64,000 nucleotides of DNA from Icerya purchasi (lineage: Eukaryota > Arthropoda > Insecta > Hemiptera > Monophlebidae), in NCBI GenBank assembly GCA_039619475.1, contig CM077116.1:255603440-255667439 (forward strand), written 5' to 3'. Shown in pieces: positions 28,701 to 43,700 of the stretch. A program made the translations under genes and the position numbers. The notes under the pieces were generated by a model. The model searched no databases, had not been told where the DNA came from, and was given only the letters and a program-made list of their open reading frames with translations. Position 1 is the first letter of the stretch; the number at the start of each line of letters is the position of its first letter.

Positions 28701-31700
28701 AATTTAGATTCTTTACCTGTTCCTTCTGAGTTCGCAGATTCAAGACATGGCTCATTTGCTGAAACAGATGATAAAGAAAGGTATTTCTTTTTTCATTTAA
28801 TTCATTTTCTTTAGAAAAATTCATAAAACCAAATATTGTGAGGATTCTTTCTGTTTTCTTTTTTTAAACTAAATTTATATTTTAAAAAATTATGCATAAC
28901 TGATTTTATTTAAATTATATATTAATGTTGCGTTTAACATATATATACATATTAATTACAACGTAATTCTTAGGCCGGCCTTCATTAGAAAAGATGTTCC
29001 AATTTTGTATAACGTTATTTATATTTTAATTTTTTACCAAAAAAAAAAAGAAAAGGAGGTTATGCGTTCGTCGCAAGTGTTTTTTTGTTGTTTTTTGTTT
29101 TTTTTTATGTTTGTTCGCGCATAACTCCTATTTATATAGACCGATTTTACTGATTCTTTGTCCATTAGAAAGAGTACCATTCAACTTAGGTACCCCATGT
29201 GCGCAATGATGAAAATCGGTGAACATACATTAAGTATTCGTCAAATAATGTGAAAGAATGGGTCCCTTTGCATAATTTTTTTTTCTTATTATTTTTTATG
29301 AGTACAACAGAGACAGTTGACTTAAAATATTATCAATTTGAATAATTACCATGGAAATGTAGCTTTGTTACCGACTTCCAAAAAGAAGGAGGGGTTACAC
29401 GTTCGTTGCGGGTTTTTTTCTTTTTTTTTCTTTTTACGTTTGTTTGCGCATAACTTGTATTCGTATGAACCGATTTTATCGATTATTTGTATATTAGAAA
29501 GTTTAGCACTCAGACCATGTGAGTTCCGTTGAAAAATAGCTAATATAAACTGAGTATTTGTCAAAAAAACGTGAAAAAACGTGGCCTCTTTAGTTCATTT
29601 TTTTTTTTTTTTTTTTTTTAAGCGTAAAATGTGTAGAATAATGTGACAAAAAGGTTGATTTTTAGCAGTTGTATTTTTTTTATATATATTTATGTATATC
29701 AATCAATCTCAAGTGCCGTACGCTACATAGCGCGTTGGCGCAACCTATTCGTACATTTAGCTGTACCGATATAGGTTGTGTACCAGGCAATTGTAATATG
29801 CAACGCAGGTGTACACACGCAAGACTACATTCGGGACTGATTGAAGCCGCTTGTTATCGCGCTACCAGTGCAGTCCCCGTCCGGTGTGGGTCTGCTGTGT
29901 ACTGACCTAGCACGCATATGATGTTGTACGTGGTGGTTTGCCATTGCCTTCCACGTGACTATTAGCGATTATTTATTTATTTAATTCTTGTAATAAGTTT
30001 GTCGTCGCTCGGGATCGAACCCGTGACCGCCATATCGGAAGTCAAGCGCTCTAGCAACTAGGCTATCGCGACGACTCATTTATGTATATATATATATATA
30101 TAATTGGGGCAGTTTTTTCGTTATAAAATCTCGTAAATTTTAATCATTTTATACAAAGTATAGAAGAGAAAGGGACAGAAATGTAAGCAAGAGAGGTCAA
30201 GGGGCACAGCCCCTTGCGAAGCCAAAATAGCCGAGATAATAAATTGAATATAATTTTTTAAAATTAAAAATGATGATAATAAATTGTTTTATTTATACAG
30301 TATTTCGTTAAGGATGTTTTGGCTTTTGAACTATGTAAGGAATTTTAATCTAACTAATTATAGTTGTCAAATTTAATTTATTTTGAAATTTTGACTTCCT
30401 GTCATACTAATGCATATGGGTATAATAGATACCATTTTTTTATTATTTTTAATTTTATAATTGGAAAATAAAAAATTTATATTATATAGGTAATTATGAA
30501 TAGACGCATTAAGTAGTATTTTTAACTGAAGTGGAATTTCTATAAATTGTTGATGTCAAATAAAGCCTCATTCTTTTCTCTGCTTCTTCATTATTGCAGG
30601 TCTATATACATGCGCAAACACGCGCACACCCATAAACTAAAAAATTGTATTCGATCTAAAAATATTAATGAATTTAACGTTAGAAAATGGATTCCTTATG
30701 TTGACGCGCTAATATAACTAATATGTAGTTTTCTGTAGCTTGGATACAAGAGATCAAAAAACAATTACTAGGAAATTTTTAAAAAAGACTTACTAGCTCC
30801 CGCAATATTTTAACATTTAGATGACTCGTCAACATGATTGTTTAGTGAGATGACTTGTTTCTACGTTTGTTTTTTGTTATTGGTTACAATAGGAAATTAG
30901 TATACTAACATACTACATACAGTAACGTATATACGTAATGATACGAATCCGAAGGAAAAAAGTACTTTTTAATCAGTGTTTTAATGATTGTATATCGTGA
31001 TTCTCAACAATTCCTCGCTGTTGATCGATCAGTATTGCAAGTTGATGAGGAGCAAATTGACAGCGTGTATCTGTGATCTCTGTCTGGTCTCTCCGCTAAG
31101 TTTAAGATGAAATATGATTTTTATAAAATATATATTATCAAAAATTCTTACTAAATGTAAGTTGTTCTGTATTAAAAACGAAATGTGTAAATATAATAAA
31201 TTTTAATAAAACATATAAAACGCAAATCACAATTAATTAATACATAAATATTTTTCCTGATTAGTTTCGGTTACAAGACCCATAATCGTAGCAATTGCTG
31301 TAACCGAAACTAATCAGCAAATATTTATATATTAATTAATTGTGATTTGCGTTTTATAAGTTTCATTAAAGTTTATTTTGTTAAATGCTTTACAAAAATC
31401 CATTACAAGTTGCACGGACTTATTTAATTGAATAACAACCGAAAGTATTATGAAACGTGGTAACGCGTTAGGCTAAATAGTAAAAATATTATTAATTTAT
31501 GAGCAAATTATTACTAATAAACGTGCAATGAATTCTGTTTGTTTTAGAAGGTTATCTGTTTCGCCGCATGAAAATAAATCACCACCAACATATCAATATT
31601 CAACTAAGAATTATACGGAAGAATGGTTGAATCACAAGCAACGCGATGACAAGTCAGCAATCGACGAAAAGGGTAATTTTTTTTTCAATGAATATTTTGA

Positions 31701-34700
31701 TGATGAGTTAATTAGTAAAGAACAGCAACCACCACAAACGTCTTCTTTTAAAGTGTCCGAAGAGTTACTGGCAAAAATTGGTCACATTGACTCTTCCGAA
31801 ACATCAGACGATAGTCCAGAAAGCAGTTCCACCGCGAATAATAATAAAAAAGCCACTGCCGACGTTGTCGCTAAAGTTCACGAGGAGATAACTAATAGGC
31901 CGAGTTTGCACGACTCCATCAAGGATTCCGAACCTAGTTATCCCCTTAGCATAGATGGTATGTGTAATTTTAATTCGGAAATGGATCTAACCAACTTATT
32001 CTCCACGTCACCGGAGGACGAAGAGTGTAGCGAAGAATACAAAAGAGAAATGGGCTTATCCGAATCGGCCCCTTCGACGATGAAACGGTGTAGTATAGCG
32101 CATTTCATAGAAGGCAGCGACATAGCTCGAAAATCCGTCAAATGTCGCCATCGAAAAAAATCGGTGGAAGAACTGGATATGGAATGCGTGGCAGTTGAGA
32201 ATGCGACTTCGTCTAATAGGTCGTTGGATACGCTCCGCCAAACGCTCAGTGCAAGAGTTGCTGGACCTGCACCGCTAGAGATTCCCAGTATTCATGTTTC
32301 CCCCGATCATAGTAGTCCTGCGGCCTCATTTCATCATCGTAATAATAAAGATTTAATCAATGTACGTATTAGAGGTTCTCATAATAATATCGCACTAAGT
32401 AGCGATAGAATTTATTTATCAGAAAAGTCGGATAAATCGGATTGCCATTCGGTCAGAATTAGTTGTACGCTATCGGAAACAGATGATGAAGAATACCTGC
32501 GCTTCAAAGGATTAACACGGGATAGCGGCACTATAGCCAATTCATCCAGTACGGGACCAACCGTGATTATTGATCCGCCATCACCGCCTGCCACCGACGT
32601 ACAAGATGATCTCAACGCAGACTGTAAACCGTCTCGAGAACACCTCAGTAGACGATGTGAGTACCCAGCATTAGATTGTGTTGCTTTTTTTTTGCGTACT
32701 TTTTCTTTGATTTTTTATAATTCCTCTTTTTTCTTAATTTAATTTTTTTCGAATTATTCTTCAAAATATGAATAGCATTGAATTATTGATATTACAAAAT
32801 TAAATTGCGATTTTTATGCCTGGACATTATTCTTTGATGCTTTTATTGTGTATGGAATATGGTGAAGATTTTAATATTAATTGTACTTCGGCTATTTTGA
32901 TAACAAAATTTCTAAATATGGATTCAGCATTAATATAGTTGATAGAATTGATAATTTATAATTATCCTTGTTTATGACTTCAAATAGTGTAGATTTTTCT
33001 TTTGATTCGCAAGAACTAGTGCTGCAATTGATAAATGTTATTTTATCCGATCAGTGATCCTTAATAATTAAATTAAGGCAAAATGGTTAATGTTCTTCGA
33101 TTTTAAAAATGAAAATTTCCTTTCTAAACATCAACTTTACTAACAGCTAAATACGATTGGCATCACCGCAGCTATAATTACTTATGTGTACTTGATAATA
33201 AGGGACTAACCTTTATCTTTCTTCGAAATATCTCCGCTTGTAAAATTATTTTCACTGCAAATAAATTACTTTTTTTATATATATATATATATATATATAG
33301 TCCACGTTAAAGCACTTAAACTACGGTTCTTATTAGTTCCCAAATCTATTTCAATAAGAATTTTAACTATATGTACAACAGTTCATTTTTCGTGGTTTCA
33401 GACTGTTTAATTATAGCGAAACAAACTAAATAGATGTGAAATATGATTGACCAAATGATAGTACAAAAAATGATGCAGTTCTCTTAATAGTTTGAAAGAG
33501 TTTCCGAAGTAGGTGACAGAATTTGTATATCCAGAACATTAGCCTAGTAATTAAAATACTTGGCTATCAGCCTTAAAGTCGCTAGTTCTAAACTTAGACT
33601 GTTTTAAACTCACGTCTGCCAAACCTGAAATAATTAACTACTAAAAAATTCTAGGAATGGCGACTGAAAAAATTAATTTCATCCCGCTCTCATTACTATT
33701 ATTATTTTGACTATATTGTAAAACTTAATGTAAAAAAAGCATGTTACATAAGTAGTCACACAAACGGAAGTTCATTTTGACAGAAACGCTATTTTTCAAA
33801 AAGCAGAAAAAATTAAAAACGCGATATAAATGGAAAAATAACACGAATTTCTGAACACATTGATAACTAAAAATAGCAAATTGAATATAAACAAAATGCA
33901 GTAATGGCCCCTTAAAATTGTAATTTAGCTAACTGTATGGCTGAGTGGAAACTGTCGAAACGAAGATATTTGAATAAAGTAATAAAATCTAAATATGTCC
34001 TTGAAAGATAATGGAAGTATTTCGTGAACAATGAGAACACTAATAAAAAGGATCTTTAGTATCAGAAATTCTCAAAAATGATCACAATTAAAAGCTCTCG
34101 TATAATAGCACATAGTTCTGTCGATCCGCAAATGTAACATGGGCGTTAACAATTTTTGTAACAATAAAAGTGAACCAAAAGTAACAAACTGTACAACGAA
34201 CAATCTGGAACACCTAATATGAACTGCTGGAATGTAGGTAAAAAGATGGCTTTGTTTCTCTGCCACCATGTATTTTGTAACAAGATCATACATCTCTCGC
34301 TCATTCAAGACGTGAAATCGAGTTAAAACTAAAGAAATCGGAGCGGCTCAGAACACCTATTTTTAGTTTTAACTGGTATTTCTCTTTTACTTTTTTAGGC
34401 TTTTCTATATTTGTAACCGTTAGTAATCTGTTTTAATTATTTCTTACTATTGTAGCTATTTGCGCCGGTTATTCTGATTTATTCAAATCTATTTTATTTC
34501 AGACTAGGTTGCAGAGATGCATTTTCAAAATGATAAAACTTCATTGTCTTCATCTCCCCGTAAAATTGACAAAAATAGAACTAAAATCAAATTGTTATTG
34601 TTAAAATTCGATTTTAAAAGTGTTTTGCAAAATCTAACATTTTCAACCTTTAACTATGTGCCTTTTAAAATATAACGTAGCGACTAGTGTGGCATATTTC

Positions 34701-37700
34701 GCCTGCTGTTACAAGTGTAATTTTATTTTCGTAATTATTAGATATGAGGGTAAAGTTTTATTTCACTGTAGTTATTAACGCAGCTTAAAAAATATTTAAG
34801 CACGCTGTTTATTTTCATCATTTTTAAAAATTTTGAAGTATAAAGATAATCTCTAGAATTATTTTTGTCGTAATAATTACCAAAAAATGTGTTAGAAAAT
34901 TTCGCTTCCATACAAACCTAATATGTATATATATATATAAATTAAAAACTCAATTAAATTTTTTTTTTTTAAATCTATACTACTCCCATTTCTTTATATT
35001 GAAATACATTTTCCTATTTTTTTATTGCAGAAAATAAAATCCCAGAGTTTATGTTATAAGGAAAAGTTATGACAAATATATGCGTATGTAATAAGTCTAA
35101 TAGCGCGCATATTGTATCATCGTCCAGGGAATCGAACTCAAGACTTCCATAACGGAAGTCAACCGCCCTAACAACTAGGCCATCGCGACAACAATACGTG
35201 CTATTTAGTATACAGCAACAGATACACCTAGGGGAATACATTTATATATTGATAAATCAAACATTTACAATCAGTTCTAAGTGTAGTCTTGCGTGTACAC
35301 TGCGAGTAATTGCACCAATGTGAATAGGTCAACCGTGTTGGTTTCCTTCGCCACTGATACCCGTTCTCACGTTGTACAGCAGTACGGAAGCTAAGTTGCA
35401 CACCAGCTTACGTGGTTCTCACATTTTTCCTATGAATTAAAGAATAATCTCATACTTGTGATCGAGTGAGAAATAGAAGAAGAATAACACGAATAGCCAC
35501 GTTAACCACCTTTTTACTATCGATTTGTATAAAGTGTATTAGTTCGAAACTTTTATGAATAGATTATGAAAAACCGATTTATCTTTCCCGACAATGGAGT
35601 GTTCCATTAAAGAAAAGATTGGAACTACTTACATCAAGTACTTATGTGTAGTGTTAGGATCTAGATGTTTTTCTTTGATAATTTTGTTCGCATCATCGGG
35701 CACACATATAATTTATTACAAATAATAATGATTTAGATTTGGTTCGTTTGAAAATAGCTTTAATTAACATAAAATGTGAAACGCACGATATTCATTTGCC
35801 ATTGTACCCCTAATAAACAATATTGCTAGAATTTTTCTTAATTGTACATTGGTAAAAACTAGTGCAAAAAGTGGTACTTAGTGGTATTCTTGGATAATTT
35901 TTCACGTGGAAACAAAAAAATGAGTAAATTATCGAAAATCTATTATGAAAAGTAAAAATTTTATACGATGTCAAAACAAAAACAAATTGGTAATTTAAAA
36001 AAAAAAAGTGTATATATATATATATATATAATACGTATTCCTAATTACGATTTATCCAGTATAAAAAAATAAAATAAATTCTTTTTACTGTCAAGGATCA
36101 ATGTAAGGAAAAGAAAAGAAATAAAAGTTTATCCAGGTACGGATTGGTCCGAAAATATTGTAATTGTACAATACACATCGCATTTTCAAATGACCTAATA
36201 GAGGCAGTATCCTTCAGTGGCCATCATTAAATTCAGATTTCAATCACATTTGATAATTTTAAGTTATTTTAAAGCTAACTTCATATAATACTCGTATTAA
36301 ATATAAAACTTAACTTAAACATACTTATATATCCACTTCTATATTTTACGTTCAACATTATAAGTGTAACTTGTACTATGAAAATTTCACTTCACCTTTT
36401 ATGTTACCCGTTAAAGTTATTTATTCGGCCGAGCTGGACCGGAAGGTAGAAATTTCTTGAAATAAATTATAAAAATCATATTAAAATTATGAAATTGTTG
36501 AGACCATAACAAACATTTGCTTTAGATGTTACTTTCGACAAATTACTGTTGCTTCTTCAATCAGTTTTACTTTTCTGGTCGCTGTTTCTACATTAATACG
36601 GAAAGTGAGCTCCTATCGTATTTTAATTTTTTTAATTTATTGGTGGTAACTTTTATTTATTTTTATATGTGTAGTTATCCTTTCATTATAGGATTCTGGA
36701 CGAAGTATTTACATTTATAATTTTTTTTTCCAAGTTATTTTTCTGCAGTATTTTATATTTCCTAAATTTGCGAATTAAGTGTATATAATAAAGTTTATTT
36801 ATTTTCGTCGAATAAAATGCATTCACTTTTTTTTTCTTTTTTCTTTTTTTCATTTCATTAATATCAATGAATACGGTACTTTACTTGATAATGAACACCA
36901 GGCTCATTAGAGATTAAGATTATGTACAGGTCAATATAATCTTTTAGTTTATAAGTTCAACTTGGCGCTATGTAATTCAGTATGAAGTAAAATCGCATTC
37001 GAAAAAAAATGTGATTTAATGCAATAATCTGATTCAAATCAAATGGTTTTTTTACATATTTGGAAAAAGGACATTTAGTGAGGTGTGACTTATATAAATA
37101 TAAAAATTCAGACAACTTTGTGAAATATTCCAATTGCTTAGCTAAATCTATAGATAAGATTAATTGAGAGTGTCTAAAAATTTAAAAAAATGAACTAGCG
37201 CATTCTAAATTAATAAATGGCAACGTTGTTACTGAAAGTATTATTTAATATCGTTATTATTGTTCGATAATTGTAAGAATGTAAATTCGTGAAAATTTCA
37301 ACGAAGGCATTAGTCGATTCTATATTTATATCTGCGTTTTTAATTACGAAATTTTGAATTCAAATGATTTTTAAAGATTCGTTAAATTTTGCATCTGTTC
37401 CAGTATCATCTGCATCACCTTTAACGATACATTGTTCACCTAGTCCTTCAAGACGGATATCAAATTTTAGTCTTTTGCAATCAGAACCAATAGAACCGCA
37501 TACAAAGGAATCACCGATATCATCGAAAAATCCTCAAAAAAAATTACCAATCATTAATCCACTCGTAAGACTGCCACAGTGGCCGGGTAAATATTTATCT
37601 CTATTTAACATATATATCAAAAAATGATTTAATGCTTTTAGAAATAATTATCTGATTATACATCCATAAAAATAAACACACTCTCTTGATAATCTTAATT

Positions 37701-40700
37701 AAATCCATATTTTCTAGGCAAGTCTTTCGTATTAGTTGCTGTCTGAATTGTATTTATCGTTTTTAAATTTTATATTATAAAATAAAGCTGGACAAAAATT
37801 TGCTAATAAAAAGTTTTAATATAATTCGATGAAAACGTTTTGGAATATGCTTTACAATAAATCGACGCACGTCTGACTTCCTTTTTTTTTTTATTCGAAA
37901 AGAAAAAAAATACTATAAAGCCACCACGTTTGCTTTACAATCGCTGCCTCTCATATTTATACCAATGCTGTAAATTTGCTACGACTTTTATATATGTCGT
38001 ACATAAGTAAACGTTTATCAGTATATCTCTTTCCTCTTTTGTCGAGTAAACTAATGATCACCCTTCTACGCCGTGGTATGATGAAACACTTCAGGTTTTA
38101 TACGAAAAAGGAAAAGCTAACAAATAATTAGATTGGCTTAGTAATATTAATCTATATTATTTTGATCACAGCCTAGAGAAAGTTTCTCGAAGAACAATTG
38201 CCGATCAACAAGTTTCTCAAACCTGTTACTTGCAGTTTCCGAATATAGGTTTTCTCGAATTTATGTTTGCCGGTAAAAGTATTTCAAATTTTTCTATGGA
38301 ATTTAAAAATCAGCTGAGCACTCCATTGGAACAACAATTGCCGATCATTACTGTCCAAATTAACATGAATAACAAAAATTAGGAACCAGAAGTGGTGTTG
38401 AGGGAATTCAATTACTCGTTAATGACCGTCACTGTGATATACAATTGTTCTTTAAGGAATTAGAGAAGAAGCGAGCAATCACCGAGGTAGTATAGCAGAG
38501 TTTAACTTGAGGAAAAGGGTGGAAACATTAATTAAAAAAAAGTATCTGGAACTATGAACGCGGATACGTACCATCAGAATGACATACACAAAACAGATAA
38601 TCGCCCATAAATTATTTTAAAAGGTTTCAGTGAATACAGTGTAAATCTGTAACTCAGTACACCCGAAATTATACTGAATAGAATTTCTTTTGGAAATTAG
38701 CAGTAATGAATTCAAGAAACTGAGCGAAAACAGTTATATTTTGCCCTAAAGGCCCATTCAACGTACCGTAATTTAAACATTGCTAATTAAAGATCTAATT
38801 TAGTTTTATAAGAAATTGACTTTTTTTATATATATATATATTTTTTTTTAATTTGCAACAAAAAAATCATCAGTAAGCTGTAAAATCTTTTGAACATTGT
38901 ATCTTTTAATTTAAATACGATAAAATCAAAGTAATTTATACTATTAGTCTTTTATGAAAATAAATGATTACCATTTTTAAAAAAAAAAAAGATTTTAAAA
39001 TTTTATAAAATATATTTTCATAAAAATGTTCGACGTTTAACTTAGTCAAATATGATTTATATCAGGTCCTAATAATGCATCTGTATCGGTTGGTTTGATA
39101 TTCAAAAAATTTTCCTAAGTGTAAAAATTTTTTTATGCAGAATAATTTCTGACAAGTATAGTTTGTGCCATTTTCGTAATTCACTGAACTAACTAGAATT
39201 ATCTACTTACGTCCGTTATTAATAGTTACCTAAGGTTGACGAACTTTAACTATGATCGCTAAAATATATACAACAATTATTTAAAAATACAATATTTGCT
39301 TTTATTTATTTTTTCATATGCACGCGTGTTAATTTATACCAACCATTAATATACTCTTAATTGTAACATTAATATATAAACTAATTTTAAGTCTTTATAT
39401 TTATTTTGTACTATGTAACATTAATATGTAAACTAATTTTAAGTCTTTATATTTATTTTGTACTATGTAACATGTCTGATGCGATCGTTGATGAAATTGT
39501 TACGTCCAAAAAAATCAAAAAAAAAAAACATTATATGTTTTTTCCAGTAACTGATGAACATTCAGATTCGAAAAAGGAGAAAAAAATCGAAAATATTCTC
39601 ACCATTACTAATTTTGAAGAAAGAAAAAAAAAAGAAAAATACTTTACATTAATTTTTATTCGAAATACTCATAAAGCTTTTCAGCTAATTCGCTAGAGAG
39701 AAATGAATTAAACGGTAAAACTGCAACTTGGAATCTTCAAATTTAATTTATTTTTCTTTATTGCCTTCTTCACACCATTTACTTAGCTTATTAACAGGAA
39801 ACATGTTTTTGTTGATGAATATAATTTTTTGTTTTTGTATGACCATGAATGTGACAACTCCAAATTACCATTTTTCTTATTGGTTCGTAAGTATTTGTCG
39901 AGTTAGTTGTTCTTTAAATGTTTTAGCTTTTCTCACCTAGGAATCTGCCGATCTTTCGTTGATTTTATACCTCTTTTCACAAAATTTTACATACTTGCTT
40001 TCTCGTCAAATTCACGATTACTCATTACACAAATTTAGTCTTTATATATTTTTTTATAAAAATCGTTATAATTATTGAATTTCTGCTATGCGTTCAATTA
40101 TTAATACCCATTGCAGATATCGCGGAGCCTGGTATTATTGGAAAAGTTTTGCTGGCCAATGCAGATGCACTTTGTGCGGCTGCTGTTCCATTAATGGATC
40201 CCGATGAAATCTTGATGTAAGTTTAAAATTATCTTCTGTTTTTTCTTCTTTTCATTATTATTTAAACGCTTTTTTTATATTGCTTTAAAAAAAAACGATT
40301 TTACTTGCTTTTGTAATTGCCAGAGAATTTCTGAATGAACTTTGTATTATTAGTTGATAATTTATTTTCGTATGAACGTTGATTAGTTTGTTCATTAATT
40401 TACTCATAGGGAAGGATTTTTCGAACGATGCGTGATGAATAATTATTTCGGGATCGGGATCGATGCAAAAATTTCATTAGATTTTCATCACAAACGAGAA
40501 GAACATCCGGAGAAATGCCGTTCTCGTACTAGAAATTACATGTGGTATGGGGTACTGGGCAGTAAACAATGGTTACAGGTATAATTAATATATTAATTAG
40601 TTTATTTGAAAGCAATATAAGTAAAGTAAAGTAAGTCCCATATCATTGATAAAGTATCATGGATTGTGAAGTTAAGGTTCACAATGAACTAAGCCCAACA

Positions 40701-43700
40701 GTACTAATGAGAGTAGGGAGATCAATTCCTTTCTGTCGGCCGCCTTTACTTTCCATCAGATAATTCTGCGGTACCCAATTCTATTTCAGATTAGGTATAT
40801 ATCTGGGAGCGATTCGGATCTGGAACGAGACAATATTTGATTAATTAAGAATAAACGTTTTCAGCATTGTAAAGAATTAATTTTGTTCCTTGTTCTCGGG
40901 CGGCCGTAAAGCAAATGGAGTATGATCCTTATTTTTGTTGCGCAAATTGTTATAAACTTATTAGGCCCCTCATTGTTGCGGAAATATTTTAAGATTTTTA
41001 AAAAACTATTATATCTATATGCGTATGGATAAGTGAACGTGTAAAATTAAACAGTCCTTAGCTCGATGATAGAAACAAAGTTAACTTTGTTTTTCTAGTT
41101 TTAATAATAGGAGGAAAGATTAATAAACAAGGTTAGTCAAGCAAGTATTTCATGTGCTGAGAATTCTGTATAACCGTAATTTACATATACATAATACTAA
41201 ATTCAATACGAAAATATTAATATGTTTAAAAATTTGTGTAACCGTATTGCCCCTTTCGAATTTTTTTATAACTTAAAAAGCTTCGTTAATAATTTTAAAA
41301 CCAAGGTCGAAAAGTAAATACTCTGTTCAAATTCATTTAATTTATAAAGGAGACAAAAAGTTTTTTTTTATGTGTAGAAAGATATCCTGTCTGTAGAGAG
41401 ATACAATAATGGTAGTCACATGACCGACAAGAAGAAATCATTTTTTTTTTTTTTTGTAGGTTTCATAAACACGTGGCAAGAGGCTATCATTAAATATAAC
41501 TTGACAAAAAATAGAACAATGATAACCTTGTTTTTTTCAGTAAAGTTAAAAATTTCATGCATTTGCTCCGACCTTTTTATCGTTTTGAATAATTATGTGT
41601 GTAAATGTGTTTTCTTTATGTGTAATTATAAATGAAATATGTAAAATCCTCAAAATATGCGAAATATGCACAAAATGTCCAAAATATGCGAAATATGCAC
41701 AAAATGTCCAAAATATGCGAAATATGCACAAAATGTCCAAAATATGCATTTATACGCACTATTAAATTAGTGTATTTCGAATCTACAACTCTTGAAATAT
41801 CTAGATACAAAATATCAAAGCGTTAGCTACAAGAAAAAAAAATATGCATTATATGCAAAATCCGTACTCTAATAATAATTAACCATTTATAAATTTTAAG
41901 ACGCCATGCTGATTTATTTTTTTTTTTATACCCACTGTCCTTTACTATTAATAAAGGCATCTTAAATGTATTTATTAAAAACAGTATAAATTTTAGAATA
42001 AAAAAGTTTTTGTGCTATTTAAAACAAATTTTTTTAAATGAATTTTTGGCCAAGTAATTAATAAGTGTATCGCTAAAGATATTTTTTTAAATACTTAAAA
42101 TGAAACTATTTCTAGGAAGCTGATATAATCTGTGCTTTATTTATCCAATAATCTTTAGAAGTCGCCTGTAAAATTAATATAAAAACAACTATTGATGAGA
42201 AGGAAAATTAATAAAAAGCGTAAAATTATCATTAATTAAGTATTAAATTAAATATTTTCATATTTCTTATTGAAAGTACCAATTTAACTATACATGGTCG
42301 TAGGGATTAGCTATGTAAATAATTACTTAATTGCAGGAGACATATCACGGCGTTTTGTTTCCCACAAGTGCTTGTCGACGATTTCTCTTTCAAGTTTTAT
42401 TCTAGTCCAAAACACGGCGAAGAAATTAAACAACAATACTGACACAGTCACTAATTACGCGTAATATTCACTATTGATGTAACGCGTTATACTAACCATT
42501 CGTAAAATTTAATACATGCAAACTAGTTAACGCTAGGGAACCCATAAATTGATAATAACTGTTTATTGATGTTATTGGAATGGGCATGGAAGGAAAGACT
42601 CACGTGCACGGTTCATCTGAAAAATTCATTCTTCTATATCATTTCGTAGAAAATATTAACTACAGGGTGGCCCAATGAGTTAACCACATTTCTTTTTTTA
42701 ATAGTGCTGTTGGTAACACTGCTACAATGACGAGTACGGGCTCTATTGGAAGTACTAACCATAGAGTTTTGTTAGCATATGTTGTCAGTCACCATGGATT
42801 GTTTTACTGCGAAAGAACGTACGTTTTGTGTAGAACTGTATTTTCAAGAAAAATCATATGTAAAAGTTCAAAGAGCTTTTCGTCGCGAGTTTAACGTTTC
42901 GATTGGTAAACCTGTACCATCGCGGAAATCTGTCATGAGATGGGTTGAAAATTTTCGTAATTCGGCTAAGGCGACTGATAAGAAGCGTCCGGGTAAGAAA
43001 ATATCAATTCGTACACCTGAAAACATTAAACGACTTCGGGAAGGAATAAAGAACAGTCCACAATCTAGGGAAACTGTTCATCGAATATTGGTAAGTGACT
43101 TAGATTATCGCCCATATAAACTAATTATAACACAAGAATTAAAAGAAACCGACTACAGACAACGTTTAACCTTCGCTGAAACGATGTTACAAAAACTGGA
43201 AAATGAGATCTGCTTGGATAATCTTTTGATGAGCTTTGAAGCTCATTTCGATCTCTCTGGATTCGTTAATAAACAAAATTGTCGTTACTGGTAGAGTGAT
43301 AACCCGAAGTTAATTTACGAGAAGCCCCTACAAAGCCAACGCGTAACGGTGTAGTGTGCTGTAGCGCAGTGAGGAGTGATCGGGCCTTATTTTTTTACTG
43401 ATTCAGTCAACGGAGTACGGTACAGGGAGATGATAAACACGTTTCTCTTTCCTCAACTTCGCCGTAGACGCCGTTAGGCCGAACCTGGTTCCAGCAGGAC
43501 GGTGCGACGTGCCATACGGCCGGGGAAACGCTTGAATTGTTGAAAAAAGCATTTGGTACTCGTTTATTGTCCCGCTCTTCACCGCGATCGCCCGATTTGA
43601 CAGTTCCTGAATTTTTTTTATGGGAATATTTGAAGATCTGCGTCTACCGAATTCGTCCCCTTGATTTAGAAGATTTAGAAGCGCGGATTCGTTAAGAAAT

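Noticed and set aside
30001..30075. Possible functional tRNA gene on the minus strand
   Set aside because: A and B boxes are present but the acceptor stem does not pair well, and a repeat body with a second copy elsewhere shows it is a SINE-like head.
31938..32615. Minus-strand open stretches across the large DGK exon
   Set aside because: They are shadows of a GC-richer coding exon; the + strand frame is continuous and joins conserved exons in phase.
39473..39696. Small Lys-rich open stretch as a gene
   Set aside because: No family resemblance, very A-rich, and it lies in an intron just after a tandem duplication.
41555..41826. Three overlapping open stretches rich in Tyr, Cys and Ile
   Set aside because: They are produced by the 29-bp minisatellite, which lacks stops in several frames.
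42337..42420. Possible extra DGK exon after an ATTGCAG acceptor
   Set aside because: The translation has no DGK similarity, and exons at 40578 and 48303 already join in phase with conserved sequence.
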